This document shows positions 7,404 to 15,090 of a DNA stretch of 35,618 nucleotides, one piece after another (positions within the stretch are counted from its first letter, which is position 1; each line of letters opens with the position of its first letter). The notes beneath the pieces are model-generated. The model worked only from the letters and a program-made list of their open reading frames with translations, was not told the DNA's origin and did not search any database. The position numbers and the translations under genes are program-made. The stretch lies in assembly GCA_003485765.1 (NCBI GenBank), contig DNHS01000012.1, positions 2,652-38,269 of the forward strand. The letters are read 5' to 3'. Origin of the DNA: Candidatus Omnitrophota bacterium. GTDB lineage: Bacteria > Omnitrophota > Gorgyraeia > Gorgyraeales > Gorgyraeaceae.

Positions 7404-8773
7404 AGTATCTCCTCCTTTTTTATTTTTATTCCCAATTCCCTTAACTGTCTCTCATCTACAGACGAAGGCGCGCCTGTCAACGGGCAAACCGCCTTTTGTG
7501 TTTTTGGAAAAGCTATCACGTCCCTTATTGTATCTGAACCTGCCATCAATGCTATAAGCCTGTCCAAGCCAAGCGCAATGCCTCCGTGCGGAGGCGCGCC
7601 ATATTCAAACGCCTCCAGCAAAAATCCAAAACGCTCTTTTGCCTCGTCCATACTCAAACCTATGCGGCTGAATATCTTTTCCTGCAAATCTCTTTTATGA
7701 ATCCTTATGCTTCCAGAGGCTATTTCAACGCCGTTTATAACAAGGTCATAAGCCCTGGATCTGACTTTACTAGGATCTTTTTCTATTAGATCAATATCCT
7801 CCAGCAAAGGATAAGTAAACGGGTGATGCTCCATATCCCATTTTTTCTCTTCCTCATTATATTTAAATAATGGGAAACTCGTGACCCATAAGAACTGAAA
7901 CCCGGCCTTATGTTCTCTTATATCAGGTTTATCTGAATTGTATTTTTCTATTGCTTCTTTATAGGACATCCTTGGAAACGGGATCTTTAGCTCCATGCCT
8001 ATGGATTCCTTGAATACATATTTAAGCAGACTCTCTATTGTTTCAAATATCTCTTCTTCATCTGTAAAAGAAAGCTCCATATCAAGCTGTGTAAACTCAG
8101 GCTGCCTGTCTGAGCGCAGGTCTTCATCCCTGAAACACTTGGCTATCTGAAAATACTTCTCAAGCCCTGAAACCATTAATAGTTGCTTGAATAACTGCGG
8201 AGATTGCGGAAGCGCAAAAAACTTTCCATTATTCAGCCTGGACGGAACCAGAAAATCCCTGGCTCCCTCAGGGGTGGATTTTGTAAGCACAGGTGTTTCC
8301 ACTTCTACAAAGTCTTTTTTATCCAAAAAATCTCTCATTGATTTTATTATCCTATGCCGCAAAATGAGTTTCTTTTGGACATCAGGCCTTCTTAAATCAA
8401 TATACCTGTATCTAAGCCTCACGTCTTCTGAAATTTCATTCACATTATCCAGTTCAAAAGGAGGCGTTAGGGACGGGTTTATTATCTCCAGTTCTTCAAC
8501 GCCTAGCTCAATCTGGCCTGTAGGGATATTCGGATTTTCTGTGCCTTTTGGCCTTTGCTGCACAACGCCTTTTACTGCTATGACATATTCGCTGCGAAGC
8601 TCTTCCGCAGCCTTCATCTTAAAAAATACTATTTGTGTCATGCCATATCTGTCGCGTATATCTATAAAAATTAGCTTGCCATGGTCCCGTCTTTTATACA
8701 CCCAGCCCATAAGCACCGCTTTCTTGCCTATATCGTTTGCTGTTAGTTCCCCGCATGTATGTGTGCGTTTCAT
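7400..8773 (-). CDS. aspS: Aspartyl-tRNA synthetase lacking the GAD insertion domain
   Basis: This class II aminoacyl-tRNA synthetase charges tRNA-Asp (possibly also tRNA-Asn). An N-terminal anticodon-binding OB fold (residues 1-105) precedes the catalytic core, with motif 2 (FRDEDLRSDRQPEFTQLDME, about 214-233) and motif 3 (GIALGLDRL). It has 457 residues where bacterial AspRS has about 590. The missing part is the GAD domain: SDKPDIR (about 280-286) runs almost straight into FLWVTSFPLF (about 294-303), whereas in E. coli some 130 residues separate the equivalent positions. Both sides of the junction are well conserved and the frame is intact, so this looks like a genuine compact variant. 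It has a GGAGAG ribosome-binding site and lies 12 bases after hisS. Confidence 0.95.
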   Translation of the reverse strand: MKRTHTCGELTANDIGKKAVLMGWVYKRRDHGKLIFIDIRDRYGMTQIVFFKMKAAEELRSEYVIAVKGVVQQRPKGTENPNIPTGQIELGVEELEIINPSLTPPFELDNVNEISEDVRLRYRYIDLRRPDVQKKLILRHRIIKSMRDFLDKKDFVEVETPVLTKSTPEGARDFLVPSRLNNGKFFALPQSPQLFKQLLMVSGLEKYFQIAKCFRDEDLRSDRQPEFTQLDMELSFTDEEEIFETIESLLKYVFKESIGMELKIPFPRMSYKEAIEKYNSDKPDIREHKAGFQFLWVTSFPLFKYNEEEKKWDMEHHPFTYPLLEDIDLIEKDPSKVRSRAYDLVINGVEIASGSIRIHKRDLQEKIFSRIGLSMDEAKERFGFLLEAFEYGAPPHGGIALGLDRLIALMAGSDTIRDVIAFPKTQKAVCPLTGAPSSVDERQLRELGIKIKKEEIL

Positions 8774-8785
8774 TGTCTCTCCATC

Positions 8786-10045
8786 TTATTGCTTCTCGAC
8801 CCAGTGTAGTTCCGCAATTAAATTAACTAGTTCCACTTCTTTCTGGCTGCTGTTCTCCATATCCCTAATAACGACTTTTTTATTTTTGAACTCTTCCTCT
8901 CCAAGAATAACAACAAATTTAGCGCCCAGCTTTTCCGCCTTTCTCATCTGCGCTTTTAAACTTTTTGTATCGTAATCTATTTCGCTTGAGATACCTGCCA
9001 TGCGCAGGGAATCCAGTAATTTAAACGCTTCGTTGTAAAGCGCGTCTCCAGTAACAGCTACGAAAACATTAACCCTTGAGCATAGAGCATGGGGCATAGA
9101 GTCTTTTTCTAACGCCAGCACCAGCCTCTCCATCCCAAACGCAAACCCTATCGCAGGCGTATCTTTCCCTCCCAGCTCTTTGACCAGGTTATTATATCTT
9201 CCGCCTGCGCATATAGCGTCTTTTGCGCCAAGAGATTCCTGCGTTATTTCAAATACAGTCCTGGTGTAATAGTCAAGGCCTCTGACTATTTTATTATCTA
9301 CTGTATATTCAATGCCTATAGCGTTTAGGCCGACTTTAACTTTTTCAAAATGCCCGGCGCAATCGCTGCATAATGCGCTTTCAGCCTCAACGTTCTGCGC
9401 AATAGATTTACAGGAATCTTCTTTGCAGTCAAATATCCTCAGCACATTTTTATCAAAACGATTTTTGCAAGTCTCGCATAATTTTTCAAGATAAGGCCTG
9501 AAACTCTCTTTGTGTTTTTCCATGACTCTAATCTTATCTTTCTGGCAGCCCAGACTGTTCAATTTTACATGAAATTTTTTAACGCCTAAGCGCTCGAGAA
9601 ATCTGGCGCTAAGCGCAATAACCTCCGCGTCTATAAACGGATTATCCGAACCTATCGCTTCAACCCCTATCTGATAAAATTGCCTCTGCCTGCCCTGCTG
9701 AGGCCTTTCGCTCCTGAACATAGGGCCTATATAAAATAATTTAGCAGCTCCTCCTGCCTGAAACAAAGAATTTTCTATATACGCGCGCGCAATAGAGGCT
9801 GTGGCCTCTGGCCTAAGAGCGATTATCCTATTGCCTCTGTCAGAAAAAACATACATCTCTTTCTGGACAATATCAGTTGCATCGCCTATGCTTCTTATAA
9901 ATAAGGACGCCTCTTCTATTATAGGCGTCCTTATCTCTTTATACCCATATATATTAAATATATCCCTGCCAATAGCTTCTATGCGCTGCCATAGGCTTAT
10001 TTCATCAGGCAGGATATCTTTTGTGCCGCGCAAAGCATTGATCAT
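8786..10045 (-). CDS. hisS: Histidyl-tRNA synthetase
   Basis: This class II synthetase charges tRNA-His. The 419-residue length is normal. Visible motifs are GTKDILPDE near the N-terminus, motif 2 (FYIGPMFRSERPQQGRQRQF), the histidine-specific signatures GLDYYTRTVFEI and AGGRYNNL, and motif 3 (AIGFAFGMERL). The C-terminal anticodon-binding domain (VNVFVAVTGDALYNEAFKLL onward) is complete. Four clustered cysteines in the insertion (CETCKN, CSDC) resemble those of many bacterial HisRS. The start overlaps the HU/IHF gene stop as ATGA and aspS follows. The hisS-aspS pairing is common in bacteria. Confidence 0.97.
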   Translation of the reverse strand: MINALRGTKDILPDEISLWQRIEAIGRDIFNIYGYKEIRTPIIEEASLFIRSIGDATDIVQKEMYVFSDRGNRIIALRPEATASIARAYIENSLFQAGGAAKLFYIGPMFRSERPQQGRQRQFYQIGVEAIGSDNPFIDAEVIALSARFLERLGVKKFHVKLNSLGCQKDKIRVMEKHKESFRPYLEKLCETCKNRFDKNVLRIFDCKEDSCKSIAQNVEAESALCSDCAGHFEKVKVGLNAIGIEYTVDNKIVRGLDYYTRTVFEITQESLGAKDAICAGGRYNNLVKELGGKDTPAIGFAFGMERLVLALEKDSMPHALCSRVNVFVAVTGDALYNEAFKLLDSLRMAGISSEIDYDTKSLKAQMRKAEKLGAKFVVILGEEEFKNKKVVIRDMENSSQKEVELVNLIAELHWVEKQ

Positions 10046-10326
10046 TTTACCTTTGCTTTCATTACCAGACCGGGTTTGAAGATAGCGACTCTTTTAGGCT
10101 GAACAGGCACCTGTGCGCCTGTCCTTGGGTTGCGGCCCATGCGGCCTTTTCTTGATTTTGTTTTAAACACCCCGAAATTTCTGAGCTCTATTTTTTCGCC
10201 TCTAGTCAAGGCGTCAATTATAACATCAAACGTCATCTGCACAACTTTTTTAACATCTATCTGCTTGATATTGGTGTCAATTGCGATCTTCATTACAATG
10301 TCTTTTTTGGTCATACTTTTAGCCAT
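10042..10326 (-). CDS. HU/IHF family DNA-binding protein
   Basis: This small nucleoid protein bends DNA. The 94-residue sequence shows the family pattern: TKKDIVMKIA N-terminal helix, IELRNFGVFKTKSRKGRMGRNPRTG across the beta arms (GRNPRTG is the HU/IHF signature), and VAIFKPGLVMKAKV at the C-terminus. HU versus an IHF subunit cannot be decided from sequence alone. The start follows a perfect AAGGAGG. It is the first gene of the long run down to glyS and has its own promoter just upstream, so hisS and the genes beyond are probably co-transcribed with it. Confidence 0.95.
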   Translation of the reverse strand: MAKSMTKKDIVMKIAIDTNIKQIDVKKVVQMTFDVIIDALTRGEKIELRNFGVFKTKSRKGRMGRNPRTGAQVPVQPKRVAIFKPGLVMKAKVK

Positions 10327-10372
10327 AATAATCCTCCTTAGTTTTTTTATATCTATCGTAAATACAATGGGT

Positions 10373-10401
10373 AGTGTAACAGGTTATGCTGATATTGTCA
10401 A
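10373..10401 (-). promoter_or_regulatory. Sigma70-type promoter of the HU/IHF-hisS-aspS operon
   Basis: On the minus strand, TTGACA (10396-10401), a 17-base spacer and TACACT (10373-10378) stand before the HU/IHF gene. The predicted start of transcription near 10366 leaves a leader of about 40 bases containing AAGGAGG. The -35 box overlaps the last codons of dnaE. Confidence 0.7.
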
Positions 10402-13400
10402 GTTTTCTCGAATTTGATATGCTCGCGGCCGATGAGGGTTTCCAGTTCGCTGGCAAGTTCATTGGTGGGGCTTACAAAGAGTTTTCTGTCCACAAGCATA
10501 CGGTAGGAACCGTTTGTTTTTGTTGTAAAATTAAGGTAAACAGGTATATCTCCCTGATACTTGGAAAACGCACTCCTTAATCTTCCAAAAAGTTCTTCAT
10601 CCATGCCATCCATGCCCTGCGATAAAAGATCTATTGAAACAGACAGGGTGAATCTTTTTCTTGCGTCAGTTATAGGTATTATTTCTTCGACTATTATCTT
10701 CGGCCTTTCTTCTTTAAGACTCAACCTGCCGTTTACGAATATGGCTGCATTAAGCGCTATATACCTAGAGACATTCTTATATGAGTTAGGAAACACAAGG
10801 GCTTCTACGCTGCCTTCCATGTCCTCCATCATCATAATAGCCATTTTTTCGCCAGAGCGTTTCGTAACTGTATTTTTTATCTTATTTATTATGCCCCCAA
10901 ACCAGACCTTTTGGCCATCTTCCAGGCCCTTTAACCCAGCGCTTGCGGAAGTAGAATATTCTTTTATTATTTTCTCATACACGGCAAGTGGATGGCCTGT
11001 TATATAAAGTCCTAACATTTCTTTTTCAAAATTCAAAAGCTGGCTTTCAGGCCACTCTTTCATATCAGGCGCCTTTGGCGAAGAACTGGATTCCATAAAA
11101 AACGTCATCTGGCCCATAGCTGATTCTTTATGAGCTGCAACAGCCGTATCCATTGCTTCGACTAGTGTAGCCATTAGCTGCGATCTCTTCAGGCCCATGC
11201 TGTCAAACGCGCCGCATTTAATAAGGCTCTCCAGGACTTTTTTATTTACAAGCCTTAAGTCTGTCCTTTCGCAAAATTCATACAGGCTGGGGAAACGGCT
11301 GTATTTTTTCCTAGCCTCGATTATAGATTCTATTGAGCCCTCCCCGACATTCTTAACAGCGCTCAGGCCAAATCTTATTTCATTTTTATTTATCATAGTA
11401 AAATTCGCGTAACTCTCATTAACGTCTGGCGGCAATATCTTTATACCCATACGCTCTGCTTCATCTATATATTCAACTATCTTATCAGTGTTATCTTTTT
11501 CACTTGTCAGTAACGCTGTCATAAATTCAACAGGATAGTTGGCTTTGAGATACGCGGTCCTGTAAGAGATCGTTGCGTATGCAGCTGAATGGCTCTTGTT
11601 AAAACCGTATCCTGCAAAATGTTCTATTAAACTAAATATCTTTTCCGCTATTCGTCTCTCGATCTTGTTCTTTACAGCGCCGTCTATAAACGCCTTCCTC
11701 TGCTGCTCCATTATCTCTGGAGTTTTTTTGCCTATCGCCCTTCTTAAAATATCCGCTTGAGCCAGCGAAAAGCCAGCAAGGCTGGAAACTATCATCATTA
11801 CCTGTTCCTGATAAACAATGACGCCATATGTTTCTTTGAGGCTTGCTTCAAGAAGCGGATGGTCGTATCTTACTTCTATTTTACCGTGTTTACGTTTTAT
11901 GTAATCATCCAGCATTCCGCTGCCTATAGGGCCTGGCCTGTATAACGCAAGAAGAGCGATTATGTCTTCAAATTTTTCAGCCTTTAGTTTCCTTAATAAA
12001 TCCCTCATACCTGAACTTTCTAACTGGAATATACCTGTGGACTCTGCGTTGTTCAAGAGTTTATATGTCTTGGGGTCATCCATTGGGATATTTTCGACTT
12101 TCAGATCTACCCCGTTCACCCTGTTTATTATCTTGAGCGCCTCCTGGATAACAGTCAAAGTTCTCAAGCCCAGGAAGTCCATTTTTAAAAGCCCTATCTT
12201 TTCAAGCGAACCCATTGCATAGCCAGTGGAAATCTGGCCGTCGCTTGTTTTAAAAAGCGGCACGTGATTGGTCAGCAAGTCTTCGCTTATAACAACGCCT
12301 GCGGCGTGGGTAGAAGCGTGGCGGGTAAGGCCTTCAAGTTTTTTCGAGATATTTATAAGCTCCCTTATTTTTGAATCCTCTTTATAAAGTCTTGCAAGTT
12401 CGGGTTCCTGTTCAAGCGCAAGCTCCAAGGTCATATCAGGGTCTATTGGCACAAGTTTTGCTATTTTATCCACGTCCGCGTATGGGATGTTCATTGCTCT
12501 TCCTGTATCCCTTATAACAGCTCTGGCTGCCATGGTCCCGAATGTTATAATCTGGGCTACGTTATCCTTGCCATATTTCTGAATGACATAATCTATGACT
12601 TCGCCTCTTTTTTCATAACAAAAATCTATATCTATGTCAGGCATGCTGACGCGTTCGGAATTCAAAAATCTTTCAAAGAGAAGATTGTATCTCAGCGGGT
12701 CTATATCTGTTATTCCGAGAAGATAACTTACAATGCTTCCTGCAGCAGAGCCTCGTCCAGGGCCCACTGCTATGCCTTTTGATTTTGCGTAATTAATAAA
12801 ATCCCAGACTATCAGAAAATAACTCGTATAACCTGCTTTACTTATAACCCTGACCTCATTCTCAAGCCTGTCTTTTATCTGAGGGGTAATCTCTTTATAT
12901 CTTGATAGAAGATTTTGTTCGCACAAATCTTTCATGTACTTTTCACGCGTTACACCATGCGGAACAATATAATGAGGAAGAAAGGTCTTCTTAAAATCCA
13001 GCTCCAGGTTGCATCTCTCAGCTATCTTTATTGTATTAGAAATCGCCTCTGGCACATCCTTGAAAAGGGCTTTCATTTCCTCTGTAGATTTAAAATAAAA
13101 CTGGTCTGTCTGGAGTTTCATGCGGTTCGGATCGTCAAGCGTGGTCTGAGTTTGTATGCAAAGAAGGGCTTCATGAGCCTTTGCGCTATCTTTAGTGAGG
13201 TAGTGCACGTCGTTTGTGGCTACGAGGCCTATTCCTAATTCCTTGCCCAGCCTTATAAGCTCTTTATTCACTTCTCTCTGCTCAGGTATGGAATTATCCT
13301 GCAGTTCGAAATAAAAATTTTCTTTGCCGAGAATATCGCAGTATTCAGCTGCAAGCTGCTTGAGTTTTTCTTCTTTATTATTCATTGCAAGGCGGGGGAT

Positions 13401-13835
13401 TTCGCCTTTCAAACAGCTTGAGAGCGCTATCAATCCTTCAGAATATTGCGCCAGCGCCTCTTTATCAATCCTCGGCTTATAATAAAACCCTTCCAGATAA
13501 CCGATAGAAACCAGCTTCATTAAATTTTTATAACCGGCTTCATCCCTCACAAGCAGTATCAAATGATTTGCTGTTTCTTCTCCTTGTGAAAAGGTTTTAT
13601 CCAGCCTGCCTTTCGGGGCAATATAAACCTCTGACCCTATTATGGGTTTTATTCCGTTTGTTATGCAAGATTGATAAAATTCTATGGCGCCGAACATGTT
13701 GCCGTGGTCTGTTATTGCGCAGGCCGGCATTTTCATGCGCCTCGCCAAATCTGTAAGTTTTTTTATAAGGCAGGCGCCATCGAGAAGGCTGTATTGCGTG
13801 TGGACGTGAAGATGGACAAAATCGGAATGAAGCAT
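10398..13835 (-). CDS. dnaE: DNA polymerase III alpha subunit
   Basis: This is the replicative polymerase subunit, a C-family polymerase. The 1145 residues contain an N-terminal PHP domain with its metal-binding opening FVHLHVHTQYSLLDG intact. The polymerase core has GPGRGSAAGSIVSYLLGITDIDPL and the catalytic PDIDIDF, followed by RHASTHAAGVVIS and GYGFNKSHSAAYA. The helix-hairpin-helix region and an OB-fold (VWFGGIINKIKNTVTKRSGEKMA) come near the end, and a short C-terminal tail completes the usual layout. The ATG lies 11 bases after the GuaB-like gene, with which it is probably co-transcribed. No strong Shine-Dalgarno is seen, so the start is slightly uncertain. No terminator is visible after it. 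Confidence 0.97.
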   Translation of the reverse strand: MLHSDFVHLHVHTQYSLLDGACLIKKLTDLARRMKMPACAITDHGNMFGAIEFYQSCITNGIKPIIGSEVYIAPKGRLDKTFSQGEETANHLILLVRDEAGYKNLMKLVSIGYLEGFYYKPRIDKEALAQYSEGLIALSSCLKGEIPRLAMNNKEEKLKQLAAEYCDILGKENFYFELQDNSIPEQREVNKELIRLGKELGIGLVATNDVHYLTKDSAKAHEALLCIQTQTTLDDPNRMKLQTDQFYFKSTEEMKALFKDVPEAISNTIKIAERCNLELDFKKTFLPHYIVPHGVTREKYMKDLCEQNLLSRYKEITPQIKDRLENEVRVISKAGYTSYFLIVWDFINYAKSKGIAVGPGRGSAAGSIVSYLLGITDIDPLRYNLLFERFLNSERVSMPDIDIDFCYEKRGEVIDYVIQKYGKDNVAQIITFGTMAARAVIRDTGRAMNIPYADVDKIAKLVPIDPDMTLELALEQEPELARLYKEDSKIRELINISKKLEGLTRHASTHAAGVVISEDLLTNHVPLFKTSDGQISTGYAMGSLEKIGLLKMDFLGLRTLTVIQEALKIINRVNGVDLKVENIPMDDPKTYKLLNNAESTGIFQLESSGMRDLLRKLKAEKFEDIIALLALYRPGPIGSGMLDDYIKRKHGKIEVRYDHPLLEASLKETYGVIVYQEQVMMIVSSLAGFSLAQADILRRAIGKKTPEIMEQQRKAFIDGAVKNKIERRIAEKIFSLIEHFAGYGFNKSHSAAYATISYRTAYLKANYPVEFMTALLTSEKDNTDKIVEYIDEAERMGIKILPPDVNESYANFTMINKNEIRFGLSAVKNVGEGSIESIIEARKKYSRFPSLYEFCERTDLRLVNKKVLESLIKCGAFDSMGLKRSQLMATLVEAMDTAVAAHKESAMGQMTFFMESSSSPKAPDMKEWPESQLLNFEKEMLGLYITGHPLAVYEKIIKEYSTSASAGLKGLEDGQKVWFGGIINKIKNTVTKRSGEKMAIMMMEDMEGSVEALVFPNSYKNVSRYIALNAAIFVNGRLSLKEERPKIIVEEIIPITDARKRFTLSVSIDLLSQGMDGMDEELFGRLRSAFSKYQGDIPVYLNFTTKTNGSYRMLVDRKLFVSPTNELASELETLIGREHIKFEKT

Positions 13836-13846
13836 ATTGCTTATAT

Positions 13847-15007
13847 TTATTTCCCCATGCCGACTCTTTGCACCCGTTGCATTATTTTTCCTTCAGTCTT
13901 GATAGATGGGGCGATAATAATATCTGTTAATTGCATTTCTTTTATGTTCCTAGCTCCAAGATTTCCCATTGATGTCATAAGGGCGCCTACTAGATTCTGG
14001 GAACCGTCGTCAAGCTTTGCAGGCCCGAGAAGTATCTCTTCCAAGGTTCCTGTTGTGCCAACATGAATCCTGGTTCCACGAGGCAGATTAGCGTGAGGCG
14101 TTGCCATGCCCCAGTGATAACCTTTGCCAGGAGCTTCTTTCGCCCTTGCAAAAGCAGAGCCTACCATTACTGCATCTGCTCCGCAGGCAAATGCTTTGCA
14201 TATATCTCCGCCTGAATCCATTCCACCGTCTGTAATAATGGGTATGTATTTTGCGGTTTTCTTATAATAAAAATCTCTTGCCGCCGCGACATCTGAAGTT
14301 GCTGTTACCTGAGGCACGCCTATTCCTAGGACTCCGCGGGTAGTGCAAGCTGCGCCAGGTCCAATGCCTACAAGAATAGCGCTCGGATTTGTCTCCATAA
14401 GCTCCAGCGCCACAGAATACGTAACACAATTTCCGAGAATCACAGGTATTTTCATTGATTTTATGAATTTTGCGAGGTCTACAACTTTATATTCGCTGGA
14501 GACATGCTTCACGCTGATAACAGTTGATTGGATCACAAAAATATCTGCCCCTGTTTCCTGGGCTAGTCTTCCAAACCTCTCTGCGTCCTGAGGAATAGCG
14601 CTTACCACAGCTACGCCTTTTTTGCTTTTTATCTCTTTGATTCTTTTGGCAATAAGCTTTTCCTGCACAGGTTTTAAATAAAGAGATTGAACTAATTTTG
14701 TAGCTTCTTCGGGATTTGCGTGAGCTATCTTTTCAAGCACTTCTCCGGGATCCTCATACCTGGTCTGGACGCCATTCAGGTTCAGGACTGCAATGCCGCC
14801 AAGTTTAGACATAGCTACTGCGAAATTTACATCCACTACGCCGTCCATTGCAGCAGCAAGTATGGGAACTTTATATTTCTTGTCTGCCAGCTCCCAACTT
14901 ATGTCCACCTCTTTGGGATTTATTGTAACAGAGCCCGGAACAAGCGCTATCTCGTCAAAACCATAACACCTTCTAGCTTTTCTGCCTCTCCCAACCCACT
15001 CGCCCAT
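13847..15007 (-). CDS. IMP dehydrogenase family protein, GuaB3 type (no CBS domains)
   Basis: This TIM-barrel protein belongs to the IMP dehydrogenase/GMP reductase superfamily. The catalytic loop is present: GIGPGAACTTRGVLGIGVPQVTA, with the nucleophilic Cys at 221. DGGMDSGGD and GADAVMVGSAFARA bind the phosphate. The two CBS domains of ordinary GuaB are missing, and the N-terminus (KARRCYGFDEIALVPG) matches the GuaB3/IMPDH-related family known from actinobacteria and cyanobacteria. It may oxidise IMP to XMP for GTP synthesis, but substrate assignment needs assay. I chose the ATG at 15007 because GGAGGT lies six bases upstream; an open frame 20 codons longer would span the promoter. It heads a short unit with dnaE. 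Confidence 0.85.
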   Translation of the reverse strand: MGEWVGRGRKARRCYGFDEIALVPGSVTINPKEVDISWELADKKYKVPILAAAMDGVVDVNFAVAMSKLGGIAVLNLNGVQTRYEDPGEVLEKIAHANPEEATKLVQSLYLKPVQEKLIAKRIKEIKSKKGVAVVSAIPQDAERFGRLAQETGADIFVIQSTVISVKHVSSEYKVVDLAKFIKSMKIPVILGNCVTYSVALELMETNPSAILVGIGPGAACTTRGVLGIGVPQVTATSDVAAARDFYYKKTAKYIPIITDGGMDSGGDICKAFACGADAVMVGSAFARAKEAPGKGYHWGMATPHANLPRGTRIHVGTTGTLEEILLGPAKLDDGSQNLVGALMTSMGNLGARNIKEMQLTDIIIAPSIKTEGKIMQRVQRVGMGK

Positions 15008-15038
15008 TTTATACCTCCGATTTTTTAATGTTTGGAGT

Positions 15039-15067
15039 ATAATACAGCAAATTTCTTGCAAAGTCAA
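15039..15067 (-). promoter_or_regulatory. Sigma70-type promoter of the GuaB3-dnaE unit
   Basis: On the minus strand, TTGACT (15062-15067), a 17-base spacer and TATTAT (15039-15044) give a predicted transcription start near 15032. The leader would be about 25 bases with a GGAGGT ribosome-binding site. The -35 box abuts a half-palindrome of a dispersed repeat family. Confidence 0.75.
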
Positions 15068-15090
15068 GTTGACACTTCTGACTTATTGTC
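15066..15090. repeat. Half copy of the AACTTTACA-type palindrome
   Basis: The segment AAGTTGACACTTCTGAC followed by TTATTGTC matches one arm and the centre of the palindrome at 20633-20669; the second arm is missing. It overlaps the stop codon of the TgpA-like gene and touches the -35 box of the next promoter. Confidence 0.55.

Noticed and set aside
8187..8975. Long plus-strand open frame (262 codons)
   Set aside because: It is antisense to the well-conserved aspS and hisS genes and has a Ser/Phe/Leu-rich composition typical of a shadow frame; no motif or ribosome-binding site.
15008..15067. Longer GuaB3 frame starting at 15067
   Set aside because: It would run through the predicted promoter; GGAGGT and the family N-terminus support the ATG at 15007.
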